Of a stretch of DNA of 64,000 nt, positions 11,039 through 20,160 are shown piece after piece (position 1 is the first letter of the stretch; each line of letters begins with the position of its first letter). The translations under genes and the position numbers were made by a program. Under the pieces are notes generated by a model. The model saw nothing but the letters and a program-made list of their open reading frames with translations, did no database searches and was not told where the DNA came from. The DNA is from Batillaria attramentaria (taxonomy: Eukaryota > Mollusca > Gastropoda > Batillariidae). Location of the stretch: assembly GCA_018292915.2 (NCBI GenBank), contig JACVVK020000015.1:1087001-1151000 (forward strand), written 5' to 3'.

Positions 11039-11152
11039 TTTCGCTTGGAAGGTAATCCCATGTTCAAAGGCTTCCTCAGTATGGAGAGGAATGCGGCTGT
11101 CGTACCCATCATCCGAAACAAGATCGTACGATTTCTTCGATATGGACGGCAT
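11039..11152 (-). CDS. NOS1AP: NOS1AP (CAPON) homologue, first coding exon (partial gene)
   Basis: The 38 codons read MPSISKKSYDLVSDDGYDSR then IPLHTEEAFEHGITFQAK and stop at a GTAAGT donor. Human NOS1AP, as I recall it, begins MPSKTKYNLVDDGHDLRIPL and continues with an almost identical HNEDAF-HGI-F-AK segment, so the match covers the whole exon. The family is an adaptor: an N-terminal PTB domain binds partners such as Dexras1 and Scribble, and the C-terminus binds the PDZ domain of neuronal nitric oxide synthase. This exon gives the N-terminal tail and the first part of the PTB domain. ATG at 11152 is the first one downstream of an in-frame TGA and sits in GTTGCCATGCC. The remaining exons are not in the window and would lie further left. 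Confidence 0.85.
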
Positions 11153-12300
11153 GGCAACCAAAACACTGACCTCCTTCAGCCCCAACACTTCTCAGTCTCT
11201 CACATCAGTAATCTCTCACGTGAGTCTCTCACATCAGTTGCACTATGTCTCCCACAAAACGGGTCTCCACCAACACTGACACTGTGTGAGAAACACTGAA
11301 ACTGACACTGTCACAGTGTAAGACTGACGATGTATCGGCGAAGGAAGTCGAAAGTCCCTGGCGAAATCACGTCAGCGGTAGAGACTGAAATAATGATTTT
11401 TTTTCCGGCTCAGTGAATTCAGTTCCTGCAACAGAAGCCGGATCGAGTAACTGGCGTACTGGCTGACTGACTGACTGACTGAGTGAGTGACCTGTTTGAT
11501 GAATCAGTCGTCAGTAAGTCACTTCACTTTCCGCATGGTTATTCTCGGTCTGAACCTCATCCGTATCACGGCAGTCTTCCCGAAAGTCATGGTCAGTTGT
11601 CAGTGTTTGCTAGCACTGATTGAAGCGGTTTGATAACCAGTACTTCGTAGACTGACTGTGAGGGCCAGCGCAACGTGGACTGGCCCCGACGCACGTGCTA
11701 CTTGCGTTTTTACCGCCAAAGCACCAGCAGCAGACGACACGCGTAACGGTCCCCATTTAAAGTTTTGAACGCATGATTACTCGCGCGGGTTTGGGAGGCG
11801 AGAGCGCCAGGATAAACTTTCTGGGAATTATCTCCATCAGTCTTCGACTACGCTCTCTCCCCACTCTCTCTCTCTCTCTCTCCCGCGCTTGCATGCAGCC
11901 TCCGCGAGTTATCGTCTGCTCGCGCCGTGGTATGCAGTGTCGTGAAGCAAGCAAGCAGAGCAGTAGAGCGAGCCTTCGGTCGGTCGGTTCACTCCAGGCC
12001 AAGCTTCGGCCGCGGCGTGTCGACCGACGCTGCTGAAAAATTAGTGGATGATAAACTTGCCTGGCACATGTAGTGTGATGGATGGGTCTAGCTTGGTCCT
12101 CTGTCCGAAACGTCTCCTTCTCTGTCACGGCAACGGTTTGCACCGAAACTTTGCCATCGCTGACGACAGCCTCGCTTCCTCTCCATACTTATCGTCTGCT
12201 CGCCAGCCGTTCAAAGCTTCCGTTCTTTCACCGCCAAGGGGTCACGTGACATCACGCTTGCCGGAAGCTTTGGCGGAGGTGAAAGTGAAAGGAATGAATT
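11153..12300 (-). promoter_or_regulatory. NOS1AP: Probable 5' UTR and promoter region of NOS1AP
   Basis: This lies upstream of the NOS1AP start codon. From about 11690 to 12280 it is clearly richer in CG dinucleotides than its surroundings (for example GGCCGCGGCGTGTCGACCG near 12007), which fits an unmethylated promoter. No TATA box or transcription start was assigned. A (CT)n tract lies at 11862-11882, and short tandem CTCTCACATCAGT motifs lie at 11197-11240. The role is inferred from position and composition. Confidence 0.45.
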
Positions 12301-12363
12301 CCCCTTTTCATGAAATGAAGGCGTAAGTGTTCAGTTGGTGGAGGAGTGCTGTAAATCCGCACG

Positions 12364-12398
<35 letters not shown>

Positions 12399-12424
12399 CG
12401 GCTCTTTCTCTCTCTCCAAACTGG

Positions 12425-12482
12425 CGAATTTATGTCAAAACTTTTACCGTTGATAAATAAAGTTTCATCATCATCATCATCT
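12425..12482 (+). mobile_element. Retroposon 3' end, family U
   Basis: Contains the family signature (ACCGTTGATAAATAAAG) with an AATAAA signal, followed by (CAT)n. A (CT)n run lies upstream at 12367-12396. Confidence 0.65.
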
Positions 12483-12608
12483 CCGCTCTCCGCCGGACCG
12501 GCTCTCTGTGAGTTTCTCAAGATTAAAGCTTATACACAAATCAGAGTCTATCGAATGTACCCGCCTCACTGACATGAGCAGCATAGGCTCAAATAGATTG
12601 CCTCGTAC

Positions 12609-12751
12609 GTGTGTGTGTGTGTGTGTGTGTGTCAGTGTGTGCGGTGTGTGTGTGTGTGTGTGTGTGTGTACAGTATGCACGGTGTGTGTGAGCACGGTGT
12701 GTGTGTGTGTGTGAGCACGGGGTGTGTGTGTGTGTGTGTGTGTGTGAGCAC

Positions 12752-12792
<41 letters not shown>

Positions 12793-12810
12793 TGTGTGTG
12801 TGTCACGGGG
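12609..12810. repeat. (GT)n microsatellite with GAGCACGGT interruptions
   Basis: GT runs are separated by a recurring GAGCACGG(T/G) motif at least four times, a minisatellite-like higher-order pattern. Confidence 0.9.
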
Positions 12811-12895
12811 TGTGTGTGTTCATTGAGTTTTAAATGTGTAACTTGTTTCCACATTTTCCCCCTACTGATATTCCTGTAGCTTATAGATTTTTCTT

Positions 12896-12960
12896 CGGCA
12901 CTTCGAACATGGTATTTCTGCCAAAAAGTTTACCGTTGGAAAATAAAGATTATCGTCATC

Positions 12961-12966
<6 letters not shown>
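12896..12966 (+). mobile_element. Retroposon 3' end, family U
   Basis: TACCGTTGGAAAATAAAG is followed by (CATCGT)n, which runs directly into (CT)n at 12966-12995. Confidence 0.7.
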
Positions 12967-12996
<30 letters not shown>

Positions 12997-12997
<1 letters not shown>

Positions 12998-13383
12998 TCC
13001 ACGGAGGAGAAAAGCCGTCCACCAAAGACGACAATACGCCACTGAAACCTTTTTATTTTGTTTATTTATTTTATTTATTTATTTTTATTACTTATTTTAT
13101 TTATTTTATTTTTTTTTTTTTGGGGGGGGGACACTTTCACACAGACAAAGACGAGAAACAGTAACATTGACAGTGTGCAGTGAGGGATACACCACTGAAC
13201 TTAGTTCACAACCCAGCCAGTAGCGGACGGTCTTTAAAAAACAAACCAAAAAAAAATGATTTCTGTCATTATGACAATCGAAAAAGACAGTCAGCAGATG
13301 AGTAGAGCAGGGAATACGCAATAGGATGTTGGACCTCCAGCCAACCGGCCATCTGATATCCCCCCTCCCCCACTCCGGCGCAC

Positions 13384-13384
<1 letters not shown>
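12997..13384. other. No gene seen; AT-rich tract
   Basis: A (TTTAT)n-like stretch lies at 13048-13120 and is followed by a G-run. The remainder is unique-looking. Confidence 0.4.

Positions 13385-13464
<80 letters not shown>
13385..13464. repeat. (AC)n microsatellite
   Basis: About 40 uninterrupted AC units. Confidence 0.97.
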
Positions 13465-13466
<2 letters not shown>

Positions 13467-13588
13467 CAAACCCCACCCCGGCCCATTCCGTACTATTAGA
13501 TCAGTTGCATGCATCAGTGTCCGTTCCTGATGATCATTGACATCGCGGTTTTCAAGGTTGAAGTATTCCAAGGTTACATGACCTTTAC

Positions 13589-14020
13589 TTACTTACTTAC
13601 TTACTTAGGCCCCTGGCTCCACGTGGAGCATAGGCCATCGACAACCCTTCGCCATCGCACTCTGTTCTGGGCTATTCTTGCCACTCCAGTCCAGTTGGTC
13701 CCCTGCTTATATAACTCTGCCTCAGTGTCCCGCCTCCAGCTGTTGCGAGGCTGGCCTCTCTTCCTTTTCCCCTGTGGGTTCCATGTCAGGGCTTGGCGTG
13801 TAGTGCTGGATGCTGGCTTCCTGAGGGTGTGTCCAGTCCAGCCCCACTTCCTCCGCAGGATCTGCTTGGTCGCTGCTGCCCTGCTCGCTCCCACAGCTCT
13901 TCATTCCGGATCTTCTCTGGCCATCGGATGTTGAAGATGCGCCTCAGACAGGTGTTGAGAAATGTCTGGATCTTCTGCTGCATCGTCTTCGTCTTCGTTG
14001 TCCTCCATGTTTCGCATCCG
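13589..14020 (-). mobile_element. 5'-truncated copy of the RTE-like LINE
   Basis: This matches the last ~420 bases of the intact LINE (22752-23169) at roughly 95 per cent identity by eye. A perfect 13-bp target duplication (ACATGACCTTTAC) lies at 13576-13588 and 14021-14033. The 3' tail is (TAAG)n, longer than in the intact copy. A 4-base deletion near 13870 shifts the reading frame and a 6-base insertion lies near 13990, so it is dead. The remaining frame still encodes the C-terminal RKWGW and RNSWRRDTEAEL motifs. Confidence 0.95.
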
Positions 14021-14109
14021 ACATGACCTTTACACCACTTAAATATATGCTATTCATACACCATGCTCCGTGTCACGGTGACAGGATGCGATGAGACAAG
14101 GCAGCGATT

Positions 14110-14925
14110 GACTCGAAATGAACTCCGGGTTGCACACAACTCTGAACCATCGGGCTTCACTTCGCTTACCCTCTGCACTGCCCTGAAATCGGCTCAGTAG
14201 CCGAGTGGGTGGGTTAGTGTTTGGGGGTTTAACGTCCTTTTCCACCACATATGGGTGATATCAAAGACGGGGCAACGATGAAAAAGCCAGCACAAATATT
14301 TGGCCTCAGCCGGGAGACGAACTCACGACCCGAGCATTAGAAGTCCAACGCTCTACCATTAGGGCCACCCCGGCTCCCCCGGCTAGCCGAGACCTGCGCC
14401 GAGTCAAGTGATAACTAAGAAAGAAAAAAACAAAAATTCTCGGTGCCAACGGGTGTCGTCAACGTGGTATTTCACGGTTTGCACATAAGCGGTGAGTTCT
14501 GTCTCATTCACCAGCACAGTACATTTTCAGCCTGATTAGAGAGTATTGCCTGCGTGAGTTGTCTCCCTTGCCGCAACAAGCACGCATTTTTCGTGGCAGA
14601 GCACAAAGTTGCCACGAAAAATGCATGCATGCTGCGGTTCTGTGTATATGCACGGGGGGACAACTCATGCAGGCTGAAAAAATGTACTGTGCTGGTGAAT
14701 ACGACAGAACTCACCGCTTCTGTGCACACTGTGAAATAACACGGGGACCACAAAGTTGTTCAGAACTATCCAGTTTCCTTGTCACCGAATATCATTGTTG
14801 TTTCCTTCTTAGGTATCGCTTGACTCGGCGCAGGTCTCGGCTAGCCGGTTTCGGAGGGGGGGGGGGGTGTCAGTGCAGAGGGTAATCGTAGCGAAGCCCG
14901 TTGGTACAGAGTCGCGGTATGCAAG
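14110..14925. mobile_element. Long foldback element N1, interrupted by a SINE
   Basis: The left arm (about 14110-14530, excluding the SINE) and right arm (about 14672-14925) are inverted copies. For example, GCCGAGACCTGCGCCGAGTC on the left matches its complement at 14822-14845. The outer arm also pairs (ACCCTCTGCACTG with CAGTGCAGAGGGT). The centre holds its own hairpin with a 15-bp perfect stem (GCATTTTTCGTGGCA) at about 14584-14624. No ORF or transposase is visible. Outer ends are approximate. Confidence 0.8.
14206..14383 (-). mobile_element. SINE A inserted in the left arm of N1, with target duplication
   Basis: A full-length family A copy is flanked by TAGCCGAG at 14198-14205 and 14384-14391. 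Removing it and one duplicate restores pairing of the N1 arms, so the SINE is younger than N1. Confidence 0.9.
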
Positions 14926-15104
14926 GGTTGACATCCAGGAGAAGACAGCGGGCAGACACAGTACAGCCTCAGTTGACCACGGGGGATGAAACAAAATGGA
15001 CAGGGCGTTTTTCTGGTGCCATGAGTGCCGCACAAAATCATTGCACCGTCAACCACCGGGTTCCCCCGCCATCGTGATTGCACCTGGAACAAGTTCAGTG
15101 TCTC

Positions 15105-15440
15105 TCGTGCGTACACAGACCCGCAGAAAGCATGCATTTTCCGTGGGAGCTTTGCGCTCCGCCACGAGTAATGCGTGCTTGTTGAGGCAAGGGAGACAAC
15201 ACATGCAGGTAATACCCTCTAACCAGGCTGAAAATGTACTGTGCTGGTGAATGCGACAGTTTTCATCGCTTCTGTGCACACTATGAAATAACAGTGGCAT
15301 CTCAAAGTTGAGCGCAACTGTCCACTTTCCTTGTCACCGAGTGTTTTCGTTTTTTTCCTTCTTAGGTATCACTTAGCTTAGCTCGGTTCGCGGGTCTCGG
15401 TTAGCCCGACTTGGCCGTCGTCGCAGGGGAAAAGAGAAGC
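15105..15440. mobile_element. Foldback element N2, partial
   Basis: It shares the central hairpin region (in the opposite orientation), the AATGTACTGTGCTGGTGAAT segment and the CTTCTTAGGTATCACTTAGC to TTAGCC end with N1, N3 and N4. The left arm is missing. Confidence 0.75.
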
Positions 15441-15640
15441 AAGGACCCGGGTACAGGGTTGGCTCATGGGGTAACTCTAACTCTTATTTCACTTTTGCAG
15501 AGGCCAGCAAACACGTTAATACACAGGCAAGAAACAAGACAAGAAACCTTCCTCCGTGAAAACTGCCACGTTTCCAGAAATCAGCAGACTCACAAACTCT
15601 CAAATTCGTTCCCTGTTTTTTTTCCACCTCATATCGACCT

Positions 15641-15921
15641 GGGCCCGTATGGTAAACTCGAGGTTAATTTAACCCACGGCTAAGGCTTACTAAGACTGGG
15701 ACAAAAGAAACCCCAAAACAAAACTAAATTTTAAAAAAAAGGAAGCGAAGAAAGAAAGACAAAAATCCTTCTATAACGACATAGGCATCTTGCTGGAATG
15801 GACCCGCTTCCTGATTTAAAACAAAAAACAACAGAAAATTTAACCCTAGAGCTAGTTTAGCTCGAGGTTAGAATCTAACCCGGGGCTAAACTGCCTAAAC
15901 CCGACTTTTACATGCGGGCCC
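15641..15921. mobile_element. MITE family O, copy O1
   Basis: It begins GGGCCCGTATG and ends CATGCGGGCCC. The arms continue inverted (TCGAGGTTAA against TTAGCTCGAGGTTAG and CCGACTTTTACATG). Internal GAAGCGAAGAAAGAAAG and GGAATGGACCCGCTTCC blocks are shared with 25116-25408 and 55771-56446. No clear target duplication was seen. Confidence 0.8.
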
Positions 15922-16019
15922 TTGAGTGAAAATCAGGATTTAAAAAAAAAGCTTCCGTGTTCAAACACAAGCTTCGTGGCATGGGACATAAAAAAAATTA
16001 AAGAAGACGAAGAAGAAGA

Positions 16020-16295
16020 AACCGACTCACAAAAATCTCCAGACTGTCCCTTGGAAGAGGAGTGAAATTACCGCAAACGAAAACAACAAAAATATTTTAG
16101 TTTCTCTGGTTTGTTACGCGAAGTGTCGGGGGGGGGGGGGGGGGGGGGCGAAAAATAAGCAGACTGACAAAAACCCCTAATCTGTCCCATTCTTTACACC
16201 TCGTATCGAACTGATGTGAAATTAAAGCAAACACAACCAGGCAGGAAAAAAAAAAAAATAGTTTCCCAGCGCTGTCACTTAAGAGTTCGAGATGC

Positions 16296-16384
<89 letters not shown>

Positions 16385-17490
16385 AGAGGCGTGGGGATGA
16401 AAACAAAAAGCAGACGCAAATAGAATCCCTAATTTGTCCCTTTATTTGAGCTCGCGTATCGAACTGGTGCGAAATTAAACCAAACAAAGCCAACAAAAAC
16501 ATTTAAGTTTCTCTGCTTAGTTACGCAGAGAATCGTGGGGGCAAAAATTAACTAGACTCGCAAAATCTAATATGACCCTTTACTTGACATGTGGAATTAA
16601 ACCAAACAAAACCAATAAAAAAAGAAGTTTTACAGTGCAGTCATTTGAGTGTTGTCGGTGTTCGAGATACAACAAAACGTATAAGTATCCCTGCTTAGTC
16701 ATGAGCCTTGTGAAGGCGGAAATCAGTGAGCAGACTCAGACAAAAAAGCTGACCTGTTCCTATGTTTGACTCGTATCGAGCTGACGTGAAATTAAACCGA
16801 ACAAAACCAACAAAACCATTTTAAGTTTCTATGCTTAGTTAGGCAAAGAATCGAGTGGGCGAAAATGAAGTAGACACAAAATCTCATTTGTCCCTTTATT
16901 TGACCTGTGAAATTACCCCCCCCCCCCCCCCCCCCATCCCCCCCACCCCCCCACACACACACCTCCCCCACAAAAACAAAATCAGTAAAAAAGACATTTT
17001 ACAGCTCAGTCTCTTCAGCACTGCTTTAGTTCAGCTTTCGCCGGACTCAGAGATTCAACAGAAAGTAAAGTATACTAAGTATACAGCTCAGTCGTAAGTC
17101 TTGTGGAGGCGAGAAATAAGCAGACTCACGCAAAATTTCTAACCTGTTCCATTATTCGACCTCGCATCGAGCCGGTGTGAAATTAAACCAAACAAAAAGA
17201 ACGAAAACTAAGTTTCCCTGCAACGTCGCTGGAGTGTTGGAGTTGGAGATTCAACAAAACAAGAAGTTTTCTTGCTCAGTGATGAGGCTTGTGGGGACGA
17301 AAACTACGAAGGCCCACACAAAATCTCCAATCTGTCCCCCTTCTTTGCACCTCGAGTCGAGCTGGTGTGAAATTAAACCAAACAAAACCAACAAAAAACA
17401 ACAACAACAAAAAAAAAACCCTTTCCCCAGTCGGTTACCAGAGTGTTGGAGGAGACGAGATTCACCAGAAAAAATAAACTCCTTCAAAGT
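16020..17490. repeat. Diverged tandem array, ~150-180-bp units in alternating types
   Basis: About eight units each hold GTGAAATTAAACCAAACAAA (or a variant), preceded by a CTGTCCC...CCTCG(T)ATCGA segment. Two unit types alternate. One ends in AAGTTTCTCTGCTTAGTTA, the other in a TTCGAGATNCAACAAAA segment, which gives a dimeric period of about 320 bp. A G-run (16129-16148), an (AC)n (16297-16382) and a C-run (16917-16935) have expanded inside it. Confidence 0.8.
16297..16382. repeat. (AC)n microsatellite inside the array
   Basis: About 43 AC units sit at the junction of two array units. Confidence 0.97.
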
Positions 17491-17940
17491 CCGTTTTTAA
17501 TTAGACCCTCAAACATCCCCAAGCTAGGAGAAAACTCCAGCAAAGTTAGTTTTTCCCTCGTTGAAATCGACAGGTCCCCATTTCCAACTGCCAGCGGTGG
17601 AGCCGAGCAGTATTGACAAAAGCTCGGTTCACTCAATTAAAACCCTTCATTGACACAAACACTGGAGTTTATCGTCTACCGCGCTATCCAATAGCTCGCA
17701 TGTTTTGCTCGGTGACGGGCCAATCAACGCGTCAGATCGCCTCTCTCCCAGAGCCTTCAAACGTCAACTTGGTTCGCCCAGACTCAGGACTCGAGTGTCA
17801 CAGGGGTTAAACAAAACGGCTCGGTGCTTTTCCGGTGCTAATTCTATTTAAAAGTTTCGACGACGATTGCTCTGAAGTAAAGTTTGCTCTGACGTCATGT
17901 TTGTCTTTTCAAGACAAAAGAAGCAGAGAGACTCAGAGAG
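17491..17940. other. No gene seen
   Basis: Unique-looking sequence of average composition. Confidence 0.4.
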
Positions 17941-17947
17941 ATAGTTG

Positions 17948-17948
<1 letters not shown>

Positions 17949-18012
<64 letters not shown>
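17949..18012. repeat. (GT)n microsatellite
   Basis: About 32 uninterrupted GT units. Confidence 0.97.
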
Positions 18013-18016
<4 letters not shown>

Positions 18017-18059
18017 ATGTAAATAGCAGAAAAACTCCAAGGATGTTGAACTTTCAATG

Positions 18060-18170
18060 GTCGGGTCGTGAGTTCGAATCCCGGCTGGGGCCAAATATTT
18101 AGGCTGTTCGTTCATGTGTGTTCACCCATAAGTGGTGGAAAAGGACGTTAAATCCCCAAACACCCACCCT
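18060..18170 (+). mobile_element. SINE A, 5'-truncated and internally divergent
   Basis: The B box (GTTCGAATCCC) and the tail are preserved. The body between AAATATTT and CACCC is degraded. Confidence 0.85.
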
Positions 18171-18872
18171 ACTCACACCATGCATGCTGGTTTGACAGAA
18201 AGCAGCTGTTGTCAACCAGGACAAAAACGACTTAAACTACTAACACGTCACTACAGTGTACGCATGCTCAGATTTCAAACAGACAACCTTACGTCACAGC
18301 AGTCGCCGTTGAAACTCTTCAATCGGAGTAACATCCGGAAAAACGACGGGCCATTTCGACTAACCCCCGTGGGACTCGGATATTGGCAAGCCAAGACCCA
18401 GCAGCTCCTACCAGTCCGCGGGTGTATTGATTTTGTCTGTATGACCGAAAAGTTTGCCCAGTCTAAATTTCCAGTTTCGGGTTGTGTTTTAGGAGATCAA
18501 GTCTGGCCCTTCTGTCTTTTATTTCAGTCCTTAACTTGTCTTCTGCGGGCTGCCTGGTGGGTGGAGTTAAGTCTGGGAGCAGGGCAATTGGGTATAATTA
18601 CGTCTGTGCTTACTGACCCGGATATCTTGACTGGCGACGAATTGAGACATCGTCGACTGGGCATTGTGTCTGGAGATATGGCTTTTTTGTTTTTCGTGGA
18701 CTGACTAGACAATAGCGGCATTTTCATCTCACTTTTTTGTGTAACAAAAGCGTTGATATCGATTCGTTGCGTGCGGAAGTGCAGGCAGCAAAAGTATCGG
18801 CTGTCACATTTTGTCTACCTGTAAAAGAGAGACAATGATTCTAGTGCATGGGAGTCGTGGAGTGCGCCCGCG
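18171..18872. other. No gene seen
   Basis: A stop-free plus-strand stretch reaches 18704 but starts inside the SINE and resembles no family I know. Confidence 0.4.

Positions 18873-18946
<74 letters not shown>
18873..18946. repeat. (CG)n(CA)n microsatellite
   Basis: A short alternating CG run, with potential for Z-DNA, leads into a long CA run. Confidence 0.95.
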
Positions 18947-18947
<1 letters not shown>

Positions 18948-19868
18948 GTCTAAAAGTTTTGTCAGGGGGCTTAAGTGGACTCATCTTTCATCTTTGTTTA
19001 GCACACTTATGTATTGGAACAGTTTCGCTCGTGAGTACGCCTGTACGCTCGAAATACTCTATCTTGATGATTAGTACAGCTCTGAATGCGCTACCGTGTT
19101 GCTTACACTTTGCGACTACGGTCGAATATTCAACTTCCATGACTGGCATTACGCTACTGGAACGCTTCAGTGTAGTCGCCGCGTCATCAAGTACGCTTCA
19201 GCTGGCTCAGTGCAAGCATTACAGACGCTGTCACTGTCCAGGTGTCTGAGTGGTGTGATGATAGATACCACGAAAACAGCTCAGAACGATCTGTGAGTAT
19301 AAAAATGGTAGCATCAGCCCCTTTAACTTTGACGGATTCAGATCTGACACATAAGCTCGGAGTTTGTTTCACGCAGCGGTACGTGCATACATAAACGATC
19401 ATGACATCTCCAAAATCGTTTCGATCGATCTGAGTTTTAAAGTTTAAAGTTTATGATTAGTTTTGAAATGCATTGTTCCATGCAACTTGCTGAACTAGGG
19501 TTCGCTCTCGCCAAAAAAAAAAAAAAACCCCAACCAAAAAACAAAAACAAAAAAAAAACACTTTTTTTTCAACAAATTGCCGGTACAAATCTATACCAGT
19601 GTACCTAAAGTTCAATTTTTGTTCAAATCATTTTCGTGTATATATATATAAAAAAAAATCCTTTTCGATCGCGCTGTAGTGAAGTGGTCAAGAAAACACA
19701 AAACAAACCAAGTATTCGTGTACTTCAAACTGGATTCCTCCCGATCCGAAACCAGATCCAGATCAATTAATCAATTAGTTATTCTGCATGTGTGCCTGGG
19801 AACAAAAACAGTGAGCACTGAACACAAGCTGGCAATTCGTTGAATCTGTCAATCAATTGCAGGGAGAC
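18947..19868. other. No gene seen; contains a diverged repeat (family X)
   Basis: About 19180-19320, read on the minus strand, resembles 48863-48960 and 31335-31420 (shared ACAGATCNTTCTGANCTGTTTTCG core). The rest is unique-looking with A-runs. Confidence 0.4.
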
Positions 19869-19882
19869 GTAGGTCATTGTAA
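19869..19882. repeat. Target-site duplication, left copy
   Basis: GTAGGTCATTGTAA, identical to 23170-23183 on the other side of the LINE. Confidence 0.9.
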
Positions 19883-20160
19883 CCCTACATGGTCCACCCC
19901 TTGTCGTGGGGTAGTGGCTTGTGTACCTCAATGACCCAGAGAACTATGCCAGCAGGAGCACATGCTCCTGGCAGGGTCACCCAAGCTGGACAGGTCGAAG
20001 GGTAGAGGTCAGACGAATGTGGACCACCTCTCCAAGAGGCTAAACGGGTTTGCGTAGGGTTAACAGCCCTACCTGTAAAAAACATTAAGTTACAAAAGCA
20101 TCGACAGCAACAAACCAAGACATTCACCTGGGCGAGGAAGGGTCTCCATCCCGGAGACCT
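19883..20160 (+). promoter_or_regulatory. LINE 5' UTR with strong RNA secondary structure
   Basis: TGGTCCAC (19890-19897) can pair with GTGGACCA (20019-20026), enclosing ~120 nt. Inside, TGACCC (19932-19937) pairs with GGGTCA (19974-19979), and CAGGAGCA (19953-19960) pairs with TGCTCCTG (19963-19970). CCCCTTGTCGTGGGG forms a small hairpin. A second hairpin GTAGGG...CCCTAC lies at 20054-20072, and its 5' half could also pair with the element's first six bases. Such regions can hold internal promoters or self-cleaving ribozymes; neither is demonstrated here. Confidence 0.55.

Noticed and set aside
18132..18704. 190-codon plus-strand frame
   Set aside because: Starts inside a SINE tail and shows no motif or biased codon use; probably chance.
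19883..20040. Confident HDV-like ribozyme call
   Set aside because: Stems exist, but the P1/P2/P3/P4 order required for the HDV fold could not be satisfied by eye.
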